IMG/VR virus record: IMGVR_UViG_3300044972_001182
Location: 1 to 26,423 of that record
Direction: 5' to 3' (one strand)
Length of the DNA: 26,423 nucleotides
From: a virus
The position numbers and the translations under genes were made by a program. Under the pieces are notes generated by a model, which did not search any database, had not been told where the DNA came from, and saw only the letters and a list, made by a program, of their open reading frames with translations. Of this stretch, positions 1-8,192 are shown piece by piece (position 1 is the first letter of the stretch; each line of letters opens with the position of its first letter).

Positions 1-1
1 C

Positions 2-142
2 ATTCGCCAGGTAGCTAACAATGTCCTTGTGCCATTGCGTGAAAGGTTTATGGATGAGATGGAGTTAGGATTCTTAATGTACGCTCGTTTTGATGGTAAA
101 TTAATTCAGACTGCTGCAATTAAGCACCTCAAGAATCTGTAA
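2..142 (+). CDS. Probable major capsid protein, C-terminal fragment
   Basis: An open frame enters from the left edge and runs to TAA at 140-142, giving 46 residues with no start in the window. The end contains the stretch GFLMYARFDGKLI followed by AAIKHLKNL. This resembles the last beta strand and tail of HK97-fold major capsid proteins, where a short ARFDG/RVDG-type strand closes the protein. Its position directly before a head-tail connector gene fits, because capsid genes usually stand there in siphoviruses. The fragment is too short to prove the family; another virion structural protein is possible. Confidence 0.5.
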   Translation: MRQVANNVLVPLRERFMDEMELGFLMYARFDGKLIQTAAIKHLKNL

Positions 143-159
143 TCAATAGGGGATAGTAA

Positions 160-185
160 AGGGATAGGGAGAAATCTCTATCCCT
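160..185 (+). other. Intergenic hairpin before the connector gene
   Basis: An 8-bp perfect inverted repeat, AGGGATAG at 160-167 and CTATCCCT at 178-185, encloses a 10-base loop. An alternative pairing with an inner GAGA/TCTC stem also exists. It lies between the capsid stop and the next start and has no T-run after it, so it is not a classic intrinsic terminator. The 13-mer TTAAAAATATAAA follows at 188-200, just before ATG at 202. It may be an mRNA processing or stability element, or a partial terminator. Confidence 0.5.
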
Positions 186-201
186 ACTTAAAAATATAAA
201 G

Positions 202-762
202 ATGGCTTGGAAAGTAACAACGGCACCTGCTAAAGAAGTTTTTACATTAAATGAAGTTAAGAATTATCTAAAAGTAGATACTTCTGCTGACGATACTTTG
301 ATTACTACTTTATTGCAGTCAGCTCGTGAAGTTGCTGAGCGTTATCTTAATCAAGCGTTAATCACACAAACAATAACAGAAAAGTTAGATAGGCTTAATA
401 ATCCTATTATTTACTTATCTGTCTCTCCAGTAATTGCCGTTAGCTCATTTCAATATAACGATGGAGTTAATAGCGTTCAAACATACAATGCTGCTAATTA
501 TGTAGTAGATACTTTTTTAAAGCCTGGAAGATTAGCTTTAGCATACGGTTCTACATGGCCTACACTTTACGGTAATATTAATGATGTAACAATTACATAC
601 ACGGCAGGATATAGCACAGAGCCATCTGGTGTGCCAATGCAGATAAGACAGGCTGTATTAATGATGATTGCAGATGGTTACGATAATAGAGAAGATTATA
701 TAAAGAAATTACCTACGGCATCGGAGTATTTACTTGATCAATATCGCGTTCAACTATTCTAA
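202..762 (+). CDS. Head-tail connector protein (HK97 gp6-like, Phage_connect_1)
   Basis: The 186-residue product starts with a helical region of the type TLNEVKNYLKVD followed by DDTLITTLLQSAREVAERYLN. This is the hallmark opening of the gp6-like / phiE125 gp8-like connector family, which forms the ring between portal and tail. The C-terminal part has a run of short beta strands and then a hydrophobic helix near residue 150, as in the family. Length is normal for the family (about 100 to 200 residues). The ATG follows the conserved A-rich leader, and the stop overlaps the next start as TAATG. The assignment is by recognisable family pattern plus position after the capsid gene. Confidence 0.85.
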   Translation: MAWKVTTAPAKEVFTLNEVKNYLKVDTSADDTLITTLLQSAREVAERYLNQALITQTITEKLDRLNNPIIYLSVSPVIAVSSFQYNDGVNSVQTYNAANYVVDTFLKPGRLALAYGSTWPTLYGNINDVTITYTAGYSTEPSGVPMQIRQAVLMMIADGYDNREDYIKKLPTASEYLLDQYRVQLF

Positions 763-1106
763 TGAGATACAACAAGAAAGAAGAAATAGGAAAGTTAAGA
801 GAAAGAATAATAGTACAGAGTGTTTCTCGTACTGTTGGTACTACTGGTTTTGGAACAGAGACGTGGAGTAATTTTGCCGAGGTGTGGGCAATAGTAGATT
901 ATAAAGGAATAAACAAGGAGGAGGTAGAAGGTGGCAAGATAACAGCATTAAGCCAGGTGAGAGTTACCTGTCGAAATAGGACAGACATAAACGAGCAACA
1001 AAGAATTATCTGGATGGACAAATATTATCAAATAGAGAATCTCCAGATAAGTGAAGACAATATGTATTTGCATTTATTTTGTTCATTTGCTCAAAATTAT
1101 GTGTAA
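762..1106 (+). CDS. Head closure protein (SPP1 gp16-like, PF05521 type)
   Basis: The 114-residue protein opens with IGKLRERIIVQSVSRT, then TETWSNFAEVWAIVDY, and ends with a WMDKYYQIENLQISEDNMYL-type strand pair. The LRERI start, the W-x-x-F-AEVWA segment and the Y-x-I-x-N end are the pattern of phage head-tail joining or adaptor proteins. These seal the connector after DNA packaging and provide the tail docking surface. The start overlaps the connector stop by one base (TAATG), and the same arrangement repeats at its own end. The size matches the family. Confidence 0.85.
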   Translation: MRYNKKEEIGKLRERIIVQSVSRTVGTTGFGTETWSNFAEVWAIVDYKGINKEEVEGGKITALSQVRVTCRNRTDINEQQRIIWMDKYYQIENLQISEDNMYLHLFCSFAQNYV

Positions 1107-1723
1107 TGGGATATTTATCAGCTAAACAAATAAATCACCTTAAAGATCTTCAAAAGTCTAACTACGCAGGTAGAAGGAGTTTCCAAGGTATGTCATTGAG
1201 AGTGGTAGGTTTAGCAGATGCGGTGATTGAATTTGCAGAGTTAATGGAGCAATGTACAGTAAAAGAAAGAAGTAGAGTAATAGATTCAGCTACTCCTATC
1301 GCATTACAAATTTATAAGTCATTAGTGCCGGTAAGTAATAAGGCTCACAGAATTAGCACTAATCCTTTTAGTAATAAAAAAATGAAAGGCTGGTCAGAAG
1401 ATGATCGAGCTTCAATGATTGTGCAACCAGGTAATTTAAGAAAGTCTATTATTGATTTATCTAAAAATCTTAAATCATATAGATATGCCGTTGGAGCGGT
1501 AGGGCCATTGTATAAAAGAGGTACAATGAATAAAGGTATTAATAGTAGCGAAGGAACAAATGGCTTTTATGCTCACATGGTTTTTGGAAGTACAAGAGCC
1601 TGGTATAATAAAATAGTAGTACAAGCAAGAAATTTAAGTAGAGAAAAAGTAATTAAAACCATGCGTAATGAATGCATTTTCATTATGCAGGAGAGACCTA
1701 AAAAATTCTGGCAAGTATTATGA
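1106..1723 (+). CDS. HK97 gp10-like tail completion / neck protein
   Basis: A 205-residue protein is read from the ATG at 1106, which overlaps the previous stop as TAATG. An earlier ATG at 1079 in the same frame lies inside the previous gene and is less likely. It has a helical N-terminal part (VIEFAELMEQ) and LRKSIIDLSKNLKS near residue 115. A short motif YAHMVFGSTRAWYNK follows, resembling the conserved Y-A-x-x-V-x-F/G-T segment of HK97 gp10 proteins. It sits exactly where gp10 homologues occur, between the head closure and DUF3168 genes, and ends with an ATGA overlap. It is longer than the usual gp10 (about 130 residues), so the family call is moderate. Confidence 0.65.
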   Translation: MGYLSAKQINHLKDLQKSNYAGRRSFQGMSLRVVGLADAVIEFAELMEQCTVKERSRVIDSATPIALQIYKSLVPVSNKAHRISTNPFSNKKMKGWSEDDRASMIVQPGNLRKSIIDLSKNLKSYRYAVGAVGPLYKRGTMNKGINSSEGTNGFYAHMVFGSTRAWYNKIVVQARNLSREKVIKTMRNECIFIMQERPKKFWQVL

Positions 1724-2109
1724 TAGGTAAAGTAATATATGGGAGACTATCAACTGATGTGGCAGTTACTGGTGTTTGCGGATTACGCATCTTTCCAGAT
1801 ATTGCTCCTCAAAATGTTACCTATCCTTTTTGTGTTTACACAATTATTAATAGTGTTGCAGTTGATTTTAAAGATGGTCAAAGTAATCTTGAAGAAGTTA
1901 GTTTCCAAGTAGATGTTTATACAAACAACTATGACACTACACAAAGTTTATCTAACTCTATAAGAAATAGATTAGACAGATTTGTAGGTACAGTAAATGA
2001 TATTAGTGTGCAGACAGTTAAGTATATGTCATCTGACTCACAAGCATACAATGCTGATTTAAATGTTTATTGGATGAGTATTGATTTTATGGCAAGAATG
2101 AAACGATAA
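1720..2109 (+). CDS. Tail completion protein (DUF3168 / gp17-like)
   Basis: The 129-residue product starts MIGKVIYGRLSTD and has the family-like sequence IFPDIAPQNVTYPFCVYTII, then a FQVDVYTNNYD strand, a helix SLSNSIRNRLD and a final WMSIDFMAR strand. The pattern (short helix, P-x-x-APQ, YPFCVY, later VDVYT and the helix IRNRLD) is typical of DUF3168 proteins. These include SPP1 gp17 and terminate the tail at the head end. The start lies in an ATGA overlap with the previous gene. Order and size match the usual siphovirus neck module. Confidence 0.85.
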   Translation: MIGKVIYGRLSTDVAVTGVCGLRIFPDIAPQNVTYPFCVYTIINSVAVDFKDGQSNLEEVSFQVDVYTNNYDTTQSLSNSIRNRLDRFVGTVNDISVQTVKYMSSDSQAYNADLNVYWMSIDFMARMKR

Positions 2110-2111
2110 TT

Positions 2112-2381
2112 ATGAAGTTAAGATTAATAAAAACGTGGAACGGCAAGCCAGTAGGCGCAACAGGTGTATTCCTTTCCGACTTTGGCAAGCAACTTGTTGC
2201 CGATGGCATTGCAGAACATCTTGATGATGACTTTGTGGTCGAGCAGATGCCAGAGAAACAAGTGCAAGAGGCACCTCAACCTATTTATATTCCGGTGCCA
2301 ATGCCTATGGAGTATTTTGAGCATGAGAATGAATTGGAAAAGATTGATGTTAATATAGATTTGTCAAAAGCTAAAAAATAA
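2112..2381 (+). CDS. Small structural-region protein, function unknown
   Basis: The 89-residue protein has an N-terminal half, MKLRLIKTWNGKPVGATG followed by DFGKQLVADGIAEHL. This resembles short proteins found beside tail tube genes in many phages, where a K-x-W-x-G-K-x-x-G pattern is followed by an A-x-x-L-V/I-x-x-G-x-A segment. The second half is acidic and rich in proline and methionine (IYIPVPMPMEYF), so is probably unstructured. It lies 2 bases after the DUF3168 gene and 4 bases before the tail tube gene. A minor head or tail decoration role is possible but not shown. Confidence 0.6.
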   Translation: MKLRLIKTWNGKPVGATGVFLSDFGKQLVADGIAEHLDDDFVVEQMPEKQVQEAPQPIYIPVPMPMEYFEHENELEKIDVNIDLSKAKK

Positions 2382-2385
2382 TAAA

Positions 2386-2814
2386 ATGGCAACAACTGGA
2401 ATAATTAATGGTACGTTGATGCGCTTGTATAAAGATTCGACTGCAATCGGTTACGCGACATCCTGCCAAATGAACATTTCTGCAGCAATGCGTGAAATTC
2501 TTACAAAGGATTCAGCAGCTGGAGGATGGAGGGAAGTAAAGAAGGGTCAGTTATCCGGCACACTTTCTACCGAGGCATTGTATGCAGGGCCTGGTGATTC
2601 ATCTACCAATTACTTGTTTGATGATCTCTTTACCGACTTGATTAGTGGTACTGCGCTTACTATTAAGTTTACTACCGATGTACAAGGTGACAATGTGTTT
2701 ACAATGTCTGCTATCTGTACATCATTAGACCTTAATGCAGCAGTGGAAGAAAATACAAGCTACTCTGCATCTTTTGAGGTGACAGGTGCAATCGTGAAGA
2801 CAACAAAAGCATAA
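2386..2814 (+). CDS. Major tail tube protein
   Basis: The 142-residue protein has the features of TP901-1-type tail tube proteins. The N-terminal strand is GTLMRLYKDSTAIGYATSC, followed by a polar loop (REILTKDSAAGGWREV), a central helix around the sequence YLFDDLFTDL, and a C-terminal beta pair ending SASFEVTGAI. Such proteins polymerise into the hexameric tube through which DNA passes. Its place directly before the chaperone and tape measure genes is the usual one. No domain for a contractile sheath is seen nearby, which supports a non-contractile tail. Confidence 0.85.
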   Translation: MATTGIINGTLMRLYKDSTAIGYATSCQMNISAAMREILTKDSAAGGWREVKKGQLSGTLSTEALYAGPGDSSTNYLFDDLFTDLISGTALTIKFTTDVQGDNVFTMSAICTSLDLNAAVEENTSYSASFEVTGAIVKTTKA

Positions 2815-2829
2815 TAAAAATTACCTAAC

Positions 2830-3159
2830 ATGAAAACAATAAAAATAGCTAATGCGGACATACCAGTTAAGTTTGGTATGTTCGTGTTAGGTACATTTTT
2901 ACGGGAGAGGAATCTAAAACTTAGCGACCTCTCCCAACTTGGCGAAGACCTCCTATTTGCTCTTGAACTTGCCTTTGCAGGTGTACAGGCAGGTTACAAG
3001 GCAAAGGGAGAGAAGTGCCCATATACCTTAGAAAAGTTTTGCGACTTAGTAGATTTGGATAAGGGAGGAATAAACAGGATAACGGAGCTGATAACAAATG
3101 AGATTTCAGTACCAGAAGATCCGGAAAGAAAAAACGAGATAGCGGAGGAGCAGAATTAA
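2830..3159 (+). CDS. Tail assembly chaperone, short form (gpG-like)
   Basis: The 109-residue protein reads from ATG at 2830 to the TAA at 3157-3159. It begins MKTIKIANADIPVKFGMFVLG, then is largely helical (LGEDLLFALELAFAGVQAGYKA) and ends with an acidic tail (PEDPERKNEIAEEQN). Sequence similarity is hard to judge, but the position between the tail tube and tape measure genes is where lambda gpG-like chaperones stand. Near its 3' end lies a clear slippery heptamer (3129-3135), which allows a longer product. The short form binds and protects the tape measure during tail assembly. Confidence 0.75.
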   Translation: MKTIKIANADIPVKFGMFVLGTFLRERNLKLSDLSQLGEDLLFALELAFAGVQAGYKAKGEKCPYTLEKFCDLVDLDKGGINRITELITNEISVPEDPERKNEIAEEQN

Positions 3160-3473
3160 CTCTTGATTATATTGAGCGTTTTTGCTTTGGAGTATTAAGA
3201 TTTTCCCCTCCGCAATACTATGAGATGACACTAAGAGAGGTTATTATAGCCATGCAAGGTTATAATAATCAATTTGAAATAGAGCAGCAATTTGAGTGGG
3301 AGAGAGCCAGGTGGCAAACAACACTTTTATTAAATGTTCATACGGCAAAAGGCAAATCAATTAAGCCTAAAGATTTGATTGAATTTCCTTGGGAGAATGA
3401 TAATCCAAAACCAACCAAAAGAAGTTTATCAGAAGTTGACAAGTCAATTTTTGACAAATGGGATAAAGAGTAG
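2830..3473 (+). CDS. Tail assembly chaperone, frameshifted long form (gpGT-like)
   Basis: The same start as the short form, with a -1 shift at 3129-3135; the product corresponds to join(2830..3135,3135..3473), 214 residues. After the shift the reading continues RDSGGAELTLDYIERF, then RFSPPQYYEMTLREV and ends KSIFDKWDKE. The -1 frame has no stop from the slip site to 3471-3473. The sequence before the first in-frame ATG (3225) is protein-like, so 3225 is unlikely to be a separate start. The second half matches the second tail chaperone of siphoviruses (a YYEMTLREV segment and many W residues). Production by frameshifting is inferred from the site and the conserved arrangement. Confidence 0.75.
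3129..3135 (+). promoter_or_regulatory. -1 ribosomal frameshift slippery site A AAA AAC
   Basis: In the zero frame the codons are AGA AAA AAC GAG, so the heptamer A AAA AAC sits exactly in the X XXY YYZ phase needed for a -1 slip. The stem described at 3142-3213 begins after a 6-base spacer, within the usual 5 to 9 bases for a stimulating structure. Confidence 0.85.
3142..3213 (+). promoter_or_regulatory. Predicted long-range stem stimulating the frameshift
   Basis: GCGGAGG at 3142-3148 is a perfect 7-base complement of CCTCCGC at 3207-3213. Closing this stem would loop out 58 bases containing the zero-frame stop codon. Its 5' arm begins 6 bases after the slippery heptamer. The pairing is seen in the sequence; that it forms in the mRNA is inference. 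Confidence 0.5.
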
Positions 3474-3476
3474 ATA

Positions 3477-5579
3477 ATGGCATTAGGTAAACTAAATTTA
3501 AAACTTGGCATTGATGTAAGTAATCTTGAAAAAGAACTTGGCAAGGTTGAGCGTAGTATGTCAAGGTTTGGTTCACAGATGCAGAACATCGGCAGCACTA
3601 TGACACAGTCATTAACTCTGCCTTTACTTGGTGTTGGTGCAGCTTCATTAAAGGCATTTGCCGACATGGAGAAACTGGAGAATGGACTGATTGCCATTAT
3701 GGGTAGTACGCAAGGGGCAAAGGAGGAGTTAGATAAATTAAGAGTTGTTGCCGAAAATCCTGGTCTTGCCTTGCCTCAAGTTGTACAGGCATCTGCCTCG
3801 TTGCAATCAGTAGGAATGTCTGCCGATGCAGCAAGGGAAACAATAACACAGTTTGGTAATGCCGTAGCGAGATCTGGAGGAGGAGCGGAACAGTTTAGTG
3901 GAGTTACATTAGCCCTTAGTCAGATAAGCGCAGTTGGTAAGGTAACACAGGAAGACCTTAATCAAATAAAAGAAAGACTGCCAGAGTTTGCTCGTGTGAT
4001 GAAAGAGGAATTTGGTACAGTGACTGCAGAAGGCATAAGGGCAATAGGTGTAAGTAGTGAGGAATTTATAACGCGTTCTGTTTCTGCCTTAGCAAAATTA
4101 GAAAGGGCGCAAGGTGGATTAGGTAATACATTTGATAATTTAAAAGATAATGTAACGGCTTCTTTAGCAGAATTTGGCAAGGCTATTAATGAATCATTAA
4201 ATCTACAAGCGGTTGCAGAAAGTTTAAGTAAATATATTCAAGGTTTAGTAGATGGATTTAAAAATCTTACACCAGAAGTCCAAGGCTTTATAGTTAAGGC
4301 TGCTTTAGTAGCTGCATCTATAGGGCCTATTATATTTATAGTAGGAAAATTAATAAGCACATACGGTGCTTTGGCTGGAGCTTCAAAATTAATAGTAACA
4401 GCCATAGGGAATATAAGTAAAGCATTTAGCTATTTAGCTGCCAATCCAATGATTTTGGTAGTTACTGCCTTAATTGCTGCTATTGGTGCTATTGCATTAT
4501 ATGTTTATGATAACTGGCAAGCCTTCACAGATAGATTTAAAAATATATGGATAAACATTAAAAACTCTGTAGGTAAAGGAGTAGCTAATGTTTTAAAAAA
4601 TATTGACTATTTACAAAAAGCATTAGGATTAAATTTATTTGATTTAAGAGGATTAACTACTTACCAGGAAGAGCAAAGAATAGTAGCCACAGAGTTTAAA
4701 ACAATAGGTCAAACAGTTGACAGTTTAAAAGGTAAACTTGCTTCATTGTTTACCGTAAGTAAAAAGGCTGGTACTATTGTTACACCAACTGAACCTACTA
4801 CTACAACAACCACAACTACAACAACACCAGGCAGTGGAGGCGGTGGTGCAGCTGCATTACAACCAACTACACAAGCTTTAGGTATTACTGCTATGCTTCC
4901 AACATTGGATGTATTGCCAACAAAATTAAGTAGCGTAACTGCTGAAGCAGAAAGATTAAAAGAAACAACATTAGCATTAAACGATGCTACTACAAAATTC
5001 GTTCCTCCTATTCCTGCTATTGTAGCTTTTAAAACTGAAATAGAATCTTTAGGATTAAAGATGAATGAATTAGGTAACGCATCTATAAATATCAATTCTG
5101 CTATATCATCTGGTATCGGACTTTTAGCAAATGAATTTGAAAAAGGTATAGGTTCATTTAATGATTTTGCTAATGCCGTTGTAAAAGGTGGTTTAAGCAT
5201 TATAAAATCATTGATACAACAAGGTGTAGCAGCTGCGGTTTCAAATACATTAAAAGGGCCTGCTGGTACTTTGGGCCCAGTCGGTGTTGCAGTTGCTGGT
5301 GCTGCTGGAGCATTGGCATCTGGATTATTTACAAGTTTAATTTCAAAGATAGGATTACCTAAACTTGCCGAAGGTGCTTTGGCAACAGGGCCGACAATGG
5401 CATTAGTAGGAGATAATAGAAATGCTCGTGTAGATCCGGAAGTAATTGCTCCTTTGTCAAAGTTAAAAGGGATGTTAGATGGTGGCGGTTCTCCATATAT
5501 TTTATCTACTCGTGTCAGCGGTGCGGATTTAATTGTAATAATGGAGAAAGCAAGAAATGTAAACACAAGGATAAGATAA
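3477..5579 (+). CDS. Tape measure protein
   Basis: The 700-residue protein opens with a helical LGKLNLKLGIDVSNLEKELG segment, then MTQSLTLPLLGVGAASLKAF. It contains the conserved tape measure core around residues 60-215, with PQVVQASASLQSVG, VTQEDLNQIKERLPEFA and TRSVSALAKLERAQGG. This is the TMP_3 family pattern. Two hydrophobic segments lie near residues 271-295 and 323-345. A threonine run of 10 followed by a glycine run lies near residues 440-455 and is probably a flexible linker. The C-terminus has a VGDNRNARVDPEVIAPLSKL stretch typical of tape measures. At about 1.5 angstrom per residue a tail near 105 nm is expected. Its stop overlaps the next start as TAATG. Confidence 0.93.
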   Translation: MALGKLNLKLGIDVSNLEKELGKVERSMSRFGSQMQNIGSTMTQSLTLPLLGVGAASLKAFADMEKLENGLIAIMGSTQGAKEELDKLRVVAENPGLALPQVVQASASLQSVGMSADAARETITQFGNAVARSGGGAEQFSGVTLALSQISAVGKVTQEDLNQIKERLPEFARVMKEEFGTVTAEGIRAIGVSSEEFITRSVSALAKLERAQGGLGNTFDNLKDNVTASLAEFGKAINESLNLQAVAESLSKYIQGLVDGFKNLTPEVQGFIVKAALVAASIGPIIFIVGKLISTYGALAGASKLIVTAIGNISKAFSYLAANPMILVVTALIAAIGAIALYVYDNWQAFTDRFKNIWINIKNSVGKGVANVLKNIDYLQKALGLNLFDLRGLTTYQEEQRIVATEFKTIGQTVDSLKGKLASLFTVSKKAGTIVTPTEPTTTTTTTTTTPGSGGGGAAALQPTTQALGITAMLPTLDVLPTKLSSVTAEAERLKETTLALNDATTKFVPPIPAIVAFKTEIESLGLKMNELGNASININSAISSGIGLLANEFEKGIGSFNDFANAVVKGGLSIIKSLIQQGVAAAVSNTLKGPAGTLGPVGVAVAGAAGALASGLFTSLISKIGLPKLAEGALATGPTMALVGDNRNARVDPEVIAPLSKLKGMLDGGGSPYILSTRVSGADLIVIMEKARNVNTRIR

Positions 5580-7825
5580 TGGCAGCAAGATATACATCTA
5601 CATTCTATTCAGAAAAAAGCCGCAAATATACCTTGTCAATAAATGACACAGTTTTTTCTGGTGCTACAACAGAAGTAGAAATGCTTGATGCTGCAATTAC
5701 ATGGCAGTCGGAGGTTGAAAATGGTTTAGAAAGATATGCTCCTATAATTGCCAGTAATTTTAAGTTTACTATTATTATAAATACAGAAACAATACAAGAC
5801 TTATTAGATGATTTTTTAGTAGCACCAGAAGGTAGATTTACTATTACTTTAATTGGTCATGACGCAGCAGATAGTCCTAACTTTTATTGGTATGGATTTA
5901 TATTAGCTGATTTAGTAGAATTTGATGATGTGCCGTTATCAGTTGGATATGCTTACACTATTAATGCAGTTGATGGCATAGGATGGCTAAAAGGAATTGA
6001 TTACAAGCCAGATGGCTATGATGTCTATCAAGGAGATGATACTATTGTAAATCATGTAAATAATTGTTTACAAAAACTTACATACGTTCAAGAAATATAT
6101 GGCACAAGTGTAGGTATTTTAGCTACTGCCTTTAATTGGCATGAAGATAGTTGGACTTATTCAACATCTATTGATCCGCTTCTTAGAATGCGTGTAAATC
6201 ATAAAGTATTTTATACTGTTGACACAAAAGACAATATAACGTACATGAAATGTTACGATGTCTTAAAAAGAATTATGAGTCCATTGGGGATGAGATTTTT
6301 CTTTTCAGACAGAAAGTTTTACATGATACAGCCTAATATGTATCTTGATAGTCCAGTATTATTATTTATTTATTATTTATCAAGTACATTACAACAAGCT
6401 ACAAGTTTTTTACCTACTTTATTAAATGACAATTATAGCGGCTCAAATAAACTATTAAGATTCAGTGGTGGCAGATGGGGATATTATGGACATATAAAAG
6501 ATTTAGATGTTGAATATGAACATATAGCATCGGTTAATTTATTGTCTGGTAAAATATTTAATAATTTAAACACAGAGTTTTTTACTGCTAATGACCTTGA
6601 TTATAATAATAATGAGGCAACAATTACTTACACCTCTATAATGAAATATAGAGATAGTCAAGTAGGAAGTAGTACAATCGCTCCGCACATTGTTGAAGGT
6701 AGCTTTGTTATTGAGTTAAGACCTATTGTAGTGCCATTGATTGATTTCTTAACTGCCAACCGTTCACCAGAAGTCAATACATGGACACTTGGTTCTGGAT
6801 GGACTTTCTCGGATGGTGGAGGTGCTGCACTTGGTCATGCAAAAGCAACAAATGCAACAGGAGATTTAGTATATACTAATTTTACTCCTACCAATGGAGC
6901 AACCTATTATGTGAGCTTTGGCATTGAAGTTACAAGTGGTACATTAGTTTTAAAAATGGGTGGTGACACTTATAGCATTACTGCAACAGGAGAATACTAC
7001 GAAAGGATAGTTTGTGTATCAACGCAACAATTAACCTTTGATCCAAGTGGAACATTTAACGGTATAATTAATTACGTTAAAATAAATCATGTAAAATATT
7101 GGTTAAAAAGAGATGTTACTTACAATGGCTTTCAGCACACCTTTACTGCTCAAACTTGGGAAACTTCTTTTAACTATTATAAATTTGTAATACCTGGAGG
7201 TTCATCAATTTTGCCTGCTGCTGGTGGAACAGTCAGTAATATAATAGTTAATTGGACATCTCCAACAATGCCAGAGAGCGGAGATGTTGGAGTAAGATTT
7301 TTAATTAGTCAAGTTAGAACTGAAACAGGAACTGATTTAATAGCATCCTATTTAAAATTCTACGAACTTGGCAATTTATTTATGGAGCATTTAGCAGCTG
7401 GAAATTTAGATGGGCAAAATGATGTTAAAGTATTTGGTTCTTTTAATAATGACACATCAAGTATTTCAGTAAAGAAACGTGTATTTTTTGGAGATGGGCC
7501 TTCGCTTGGTTCACCTGGTGCAATACGTGTAAAAAACACTGCAAATACATGGCAAGTTACTGATGGTGATGGTTGGAGAGTAGGTAATACAGGAGATGGA
7601 AAAAACATTAATCAATTATTAGTTAATGAAATTATAAAAGGTCAGTTGTTTCCAGTTAGAAAAATGGTGGGAATGAATTTTCAAATACTTGATAGAGATA
7701 ATCCTTGGTTTCCGCACCTTGCAATTATAAATAATAGCGTTACCTATATAATGGAAAACGCTACATTAGATTTGAAGACAGATATAGTTAATGGTACATT
7801 TGTAGAAATAACAGACCAAAGCTAA
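5579..7825 (+). CDS. Tail-tip protein (distal tail / baseplate hub-like)
   Basis: The 748-residue protein directly follows the tape measure, where the distal tail and hub proteins are encoded. Its N-terminal 110 residues (ITWQSEVENGLERYAPIIAS and later LLDDFLVAPEGRFTITL) look like a hub or distal-tail beta domain. Residues about 120-260 contain a helical and strand mix that resembles hub domains (YDVLKRIMSPLGMRFFFSDR). Residues about 393-510 read as a beta-sandwich of carbohydrate-binding type (WTLGSGWTFSDGGGAAL and then YYVSFGIEVTSGTLVLKM). The C-terminus (residues 630-748) is beta-rich. A role in host contact and closing the tail is likely. I cannot name the family, and separate distal-tail and tail-lysin genes are not seen, so this protein may combine their jobs. 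Confidence 0.65.
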   Translation: MAARYTSTFYSEKSRKYTLSINDTVFSGATTEVEMLDAAITWQSEVENGLERYAPIIASNFKFTIIINTETIQDLLDDFLVAPEGRFTITLIGHDAADSPNFYWYGFILADLVEFDDVPLSVGYAYTINAVDGIGWLKGIDYKPDGYDVYQGDDTIVNHVNNCLQKLTYVQEIYGTSVGILATAFNWHEDSWTYSTSIDPLLRMRVNHKVFYTVDTKDNITYMKCYDVLKRIMSPLGMRFFFSDRKFYMIQPNMYLDSPVLLFIYYLSSTLQQATSFLPTLLNDNYSGSNKLLRFSGGRWGYYGHIKDLDVEYEHIASVNLLSGKIFNNLNTEFFTANDLDYNNNEATITYTSIMKYRDSQVGSSTIAPHIVEGSFVIELRPIVVPLIDFLTANRSPEVNTWTLGSGWTFSDGGGAALGHAKATNATGDLVYTNFTPTNGATYYVSFGIEVTSGTLVLKMGGDTYSITATGEYYERIVCVSTQQLTFDPSGTFNGIINYVKINHVKYWLKRDVTYNGFQHTFTAQTWETSFNYYKFVIPGGSSILPAAGGTVSNIIVNWTSPTMPESGDVGVRFLISQVRTETGTDLIASYLKFYELGNLFMEHLAAGNLDGQNDVKVFGSFNNDTSSISVKKRVFFGDGPSLGSPGAIRVKNTANTWQVTDGDGWRVGNTGDGKNINQLLVNEIIKGQLFPVRKMVGMNFQILDRDNPWFPHLAIINNSVTYIMENATLDLKTDIVNGTFVEITDQS

Positions 7826-8190
7826 TGGGATATACTGAAAAAACAGTTTTATTAAGAGGTTTGGATTTTGATTCTGGTAGAACATCAAATCGAAGTGCTG
7901 GAGGTGTAGCAGGAACAGGTTCTATAAATCCTACAAATAGCGAACCAACTACACAAAATAATAGTGTAACAAAAGTATTTACAGAAGAATTTCTTAATTC
8001 TTATACTGCAATATTTACAGTTACAAAAAATGGAGGAGTATTACCATCAATAGAACAACAAATTTTATTGTTTCAAAATGGACAATTACTTATTGATACT
8101 CAATACAGTATATCTGGTTCAAGTGTTACAATAGATTCAAGTACACATTATGATGGTGCTAATTACGTTATATTTTTTATTATAATATAA
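7825..8190 (+). CDS. Small tail-fiber-associated protein with one FRNGQ-type module
   Basis: The 121-residue product starts in a TAATG overlap with the tail-tip gene. Residues 1-50 are Gly/Ser/Thr/Asn-rich and probably extended. Residues about 51-121 form a beta module with the line LLFQNGQLLIDTQYSI (residues 81-96), followed by VTIDSS and YDGANYVIFF. The same module occurs twice in the large fiber gene that follows (residues about 380-440 and 590-650 there). The pattern, x-N-G-Q followed by a Q-Y-S/T-I strand, is common in phage fiber and adhesin modules. It is probably a fiber linker or tip component. Confidence 0.55.
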   Translation: MGYTEKTVLLRGLDFDSGRTSNRSAGGVAGTGSINPTNSEPTTQNNSVTKVFTEEFLNSYTAIFTVTKNGGVLPSIEQQILLFQNGQLLIDTQYSISGSSVTIDSSTHYDGANYVIFFIII

Positions 8191-8192
8191 AT

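Noticed and set aside
3225-3473. Independent 82-residue gene starting at ATG 3225
   Set aside because: The same frame is open and protein-like upstream to the slippery site at 3129-3135, so this is the second half of the frameshifted chaperone.
4709-5566. 285-residue open frame opposite the tape measure gene
   Set aside because: It includes a Val run that is simply the complement of the Thr run and lies fully inside a well-supported gene.
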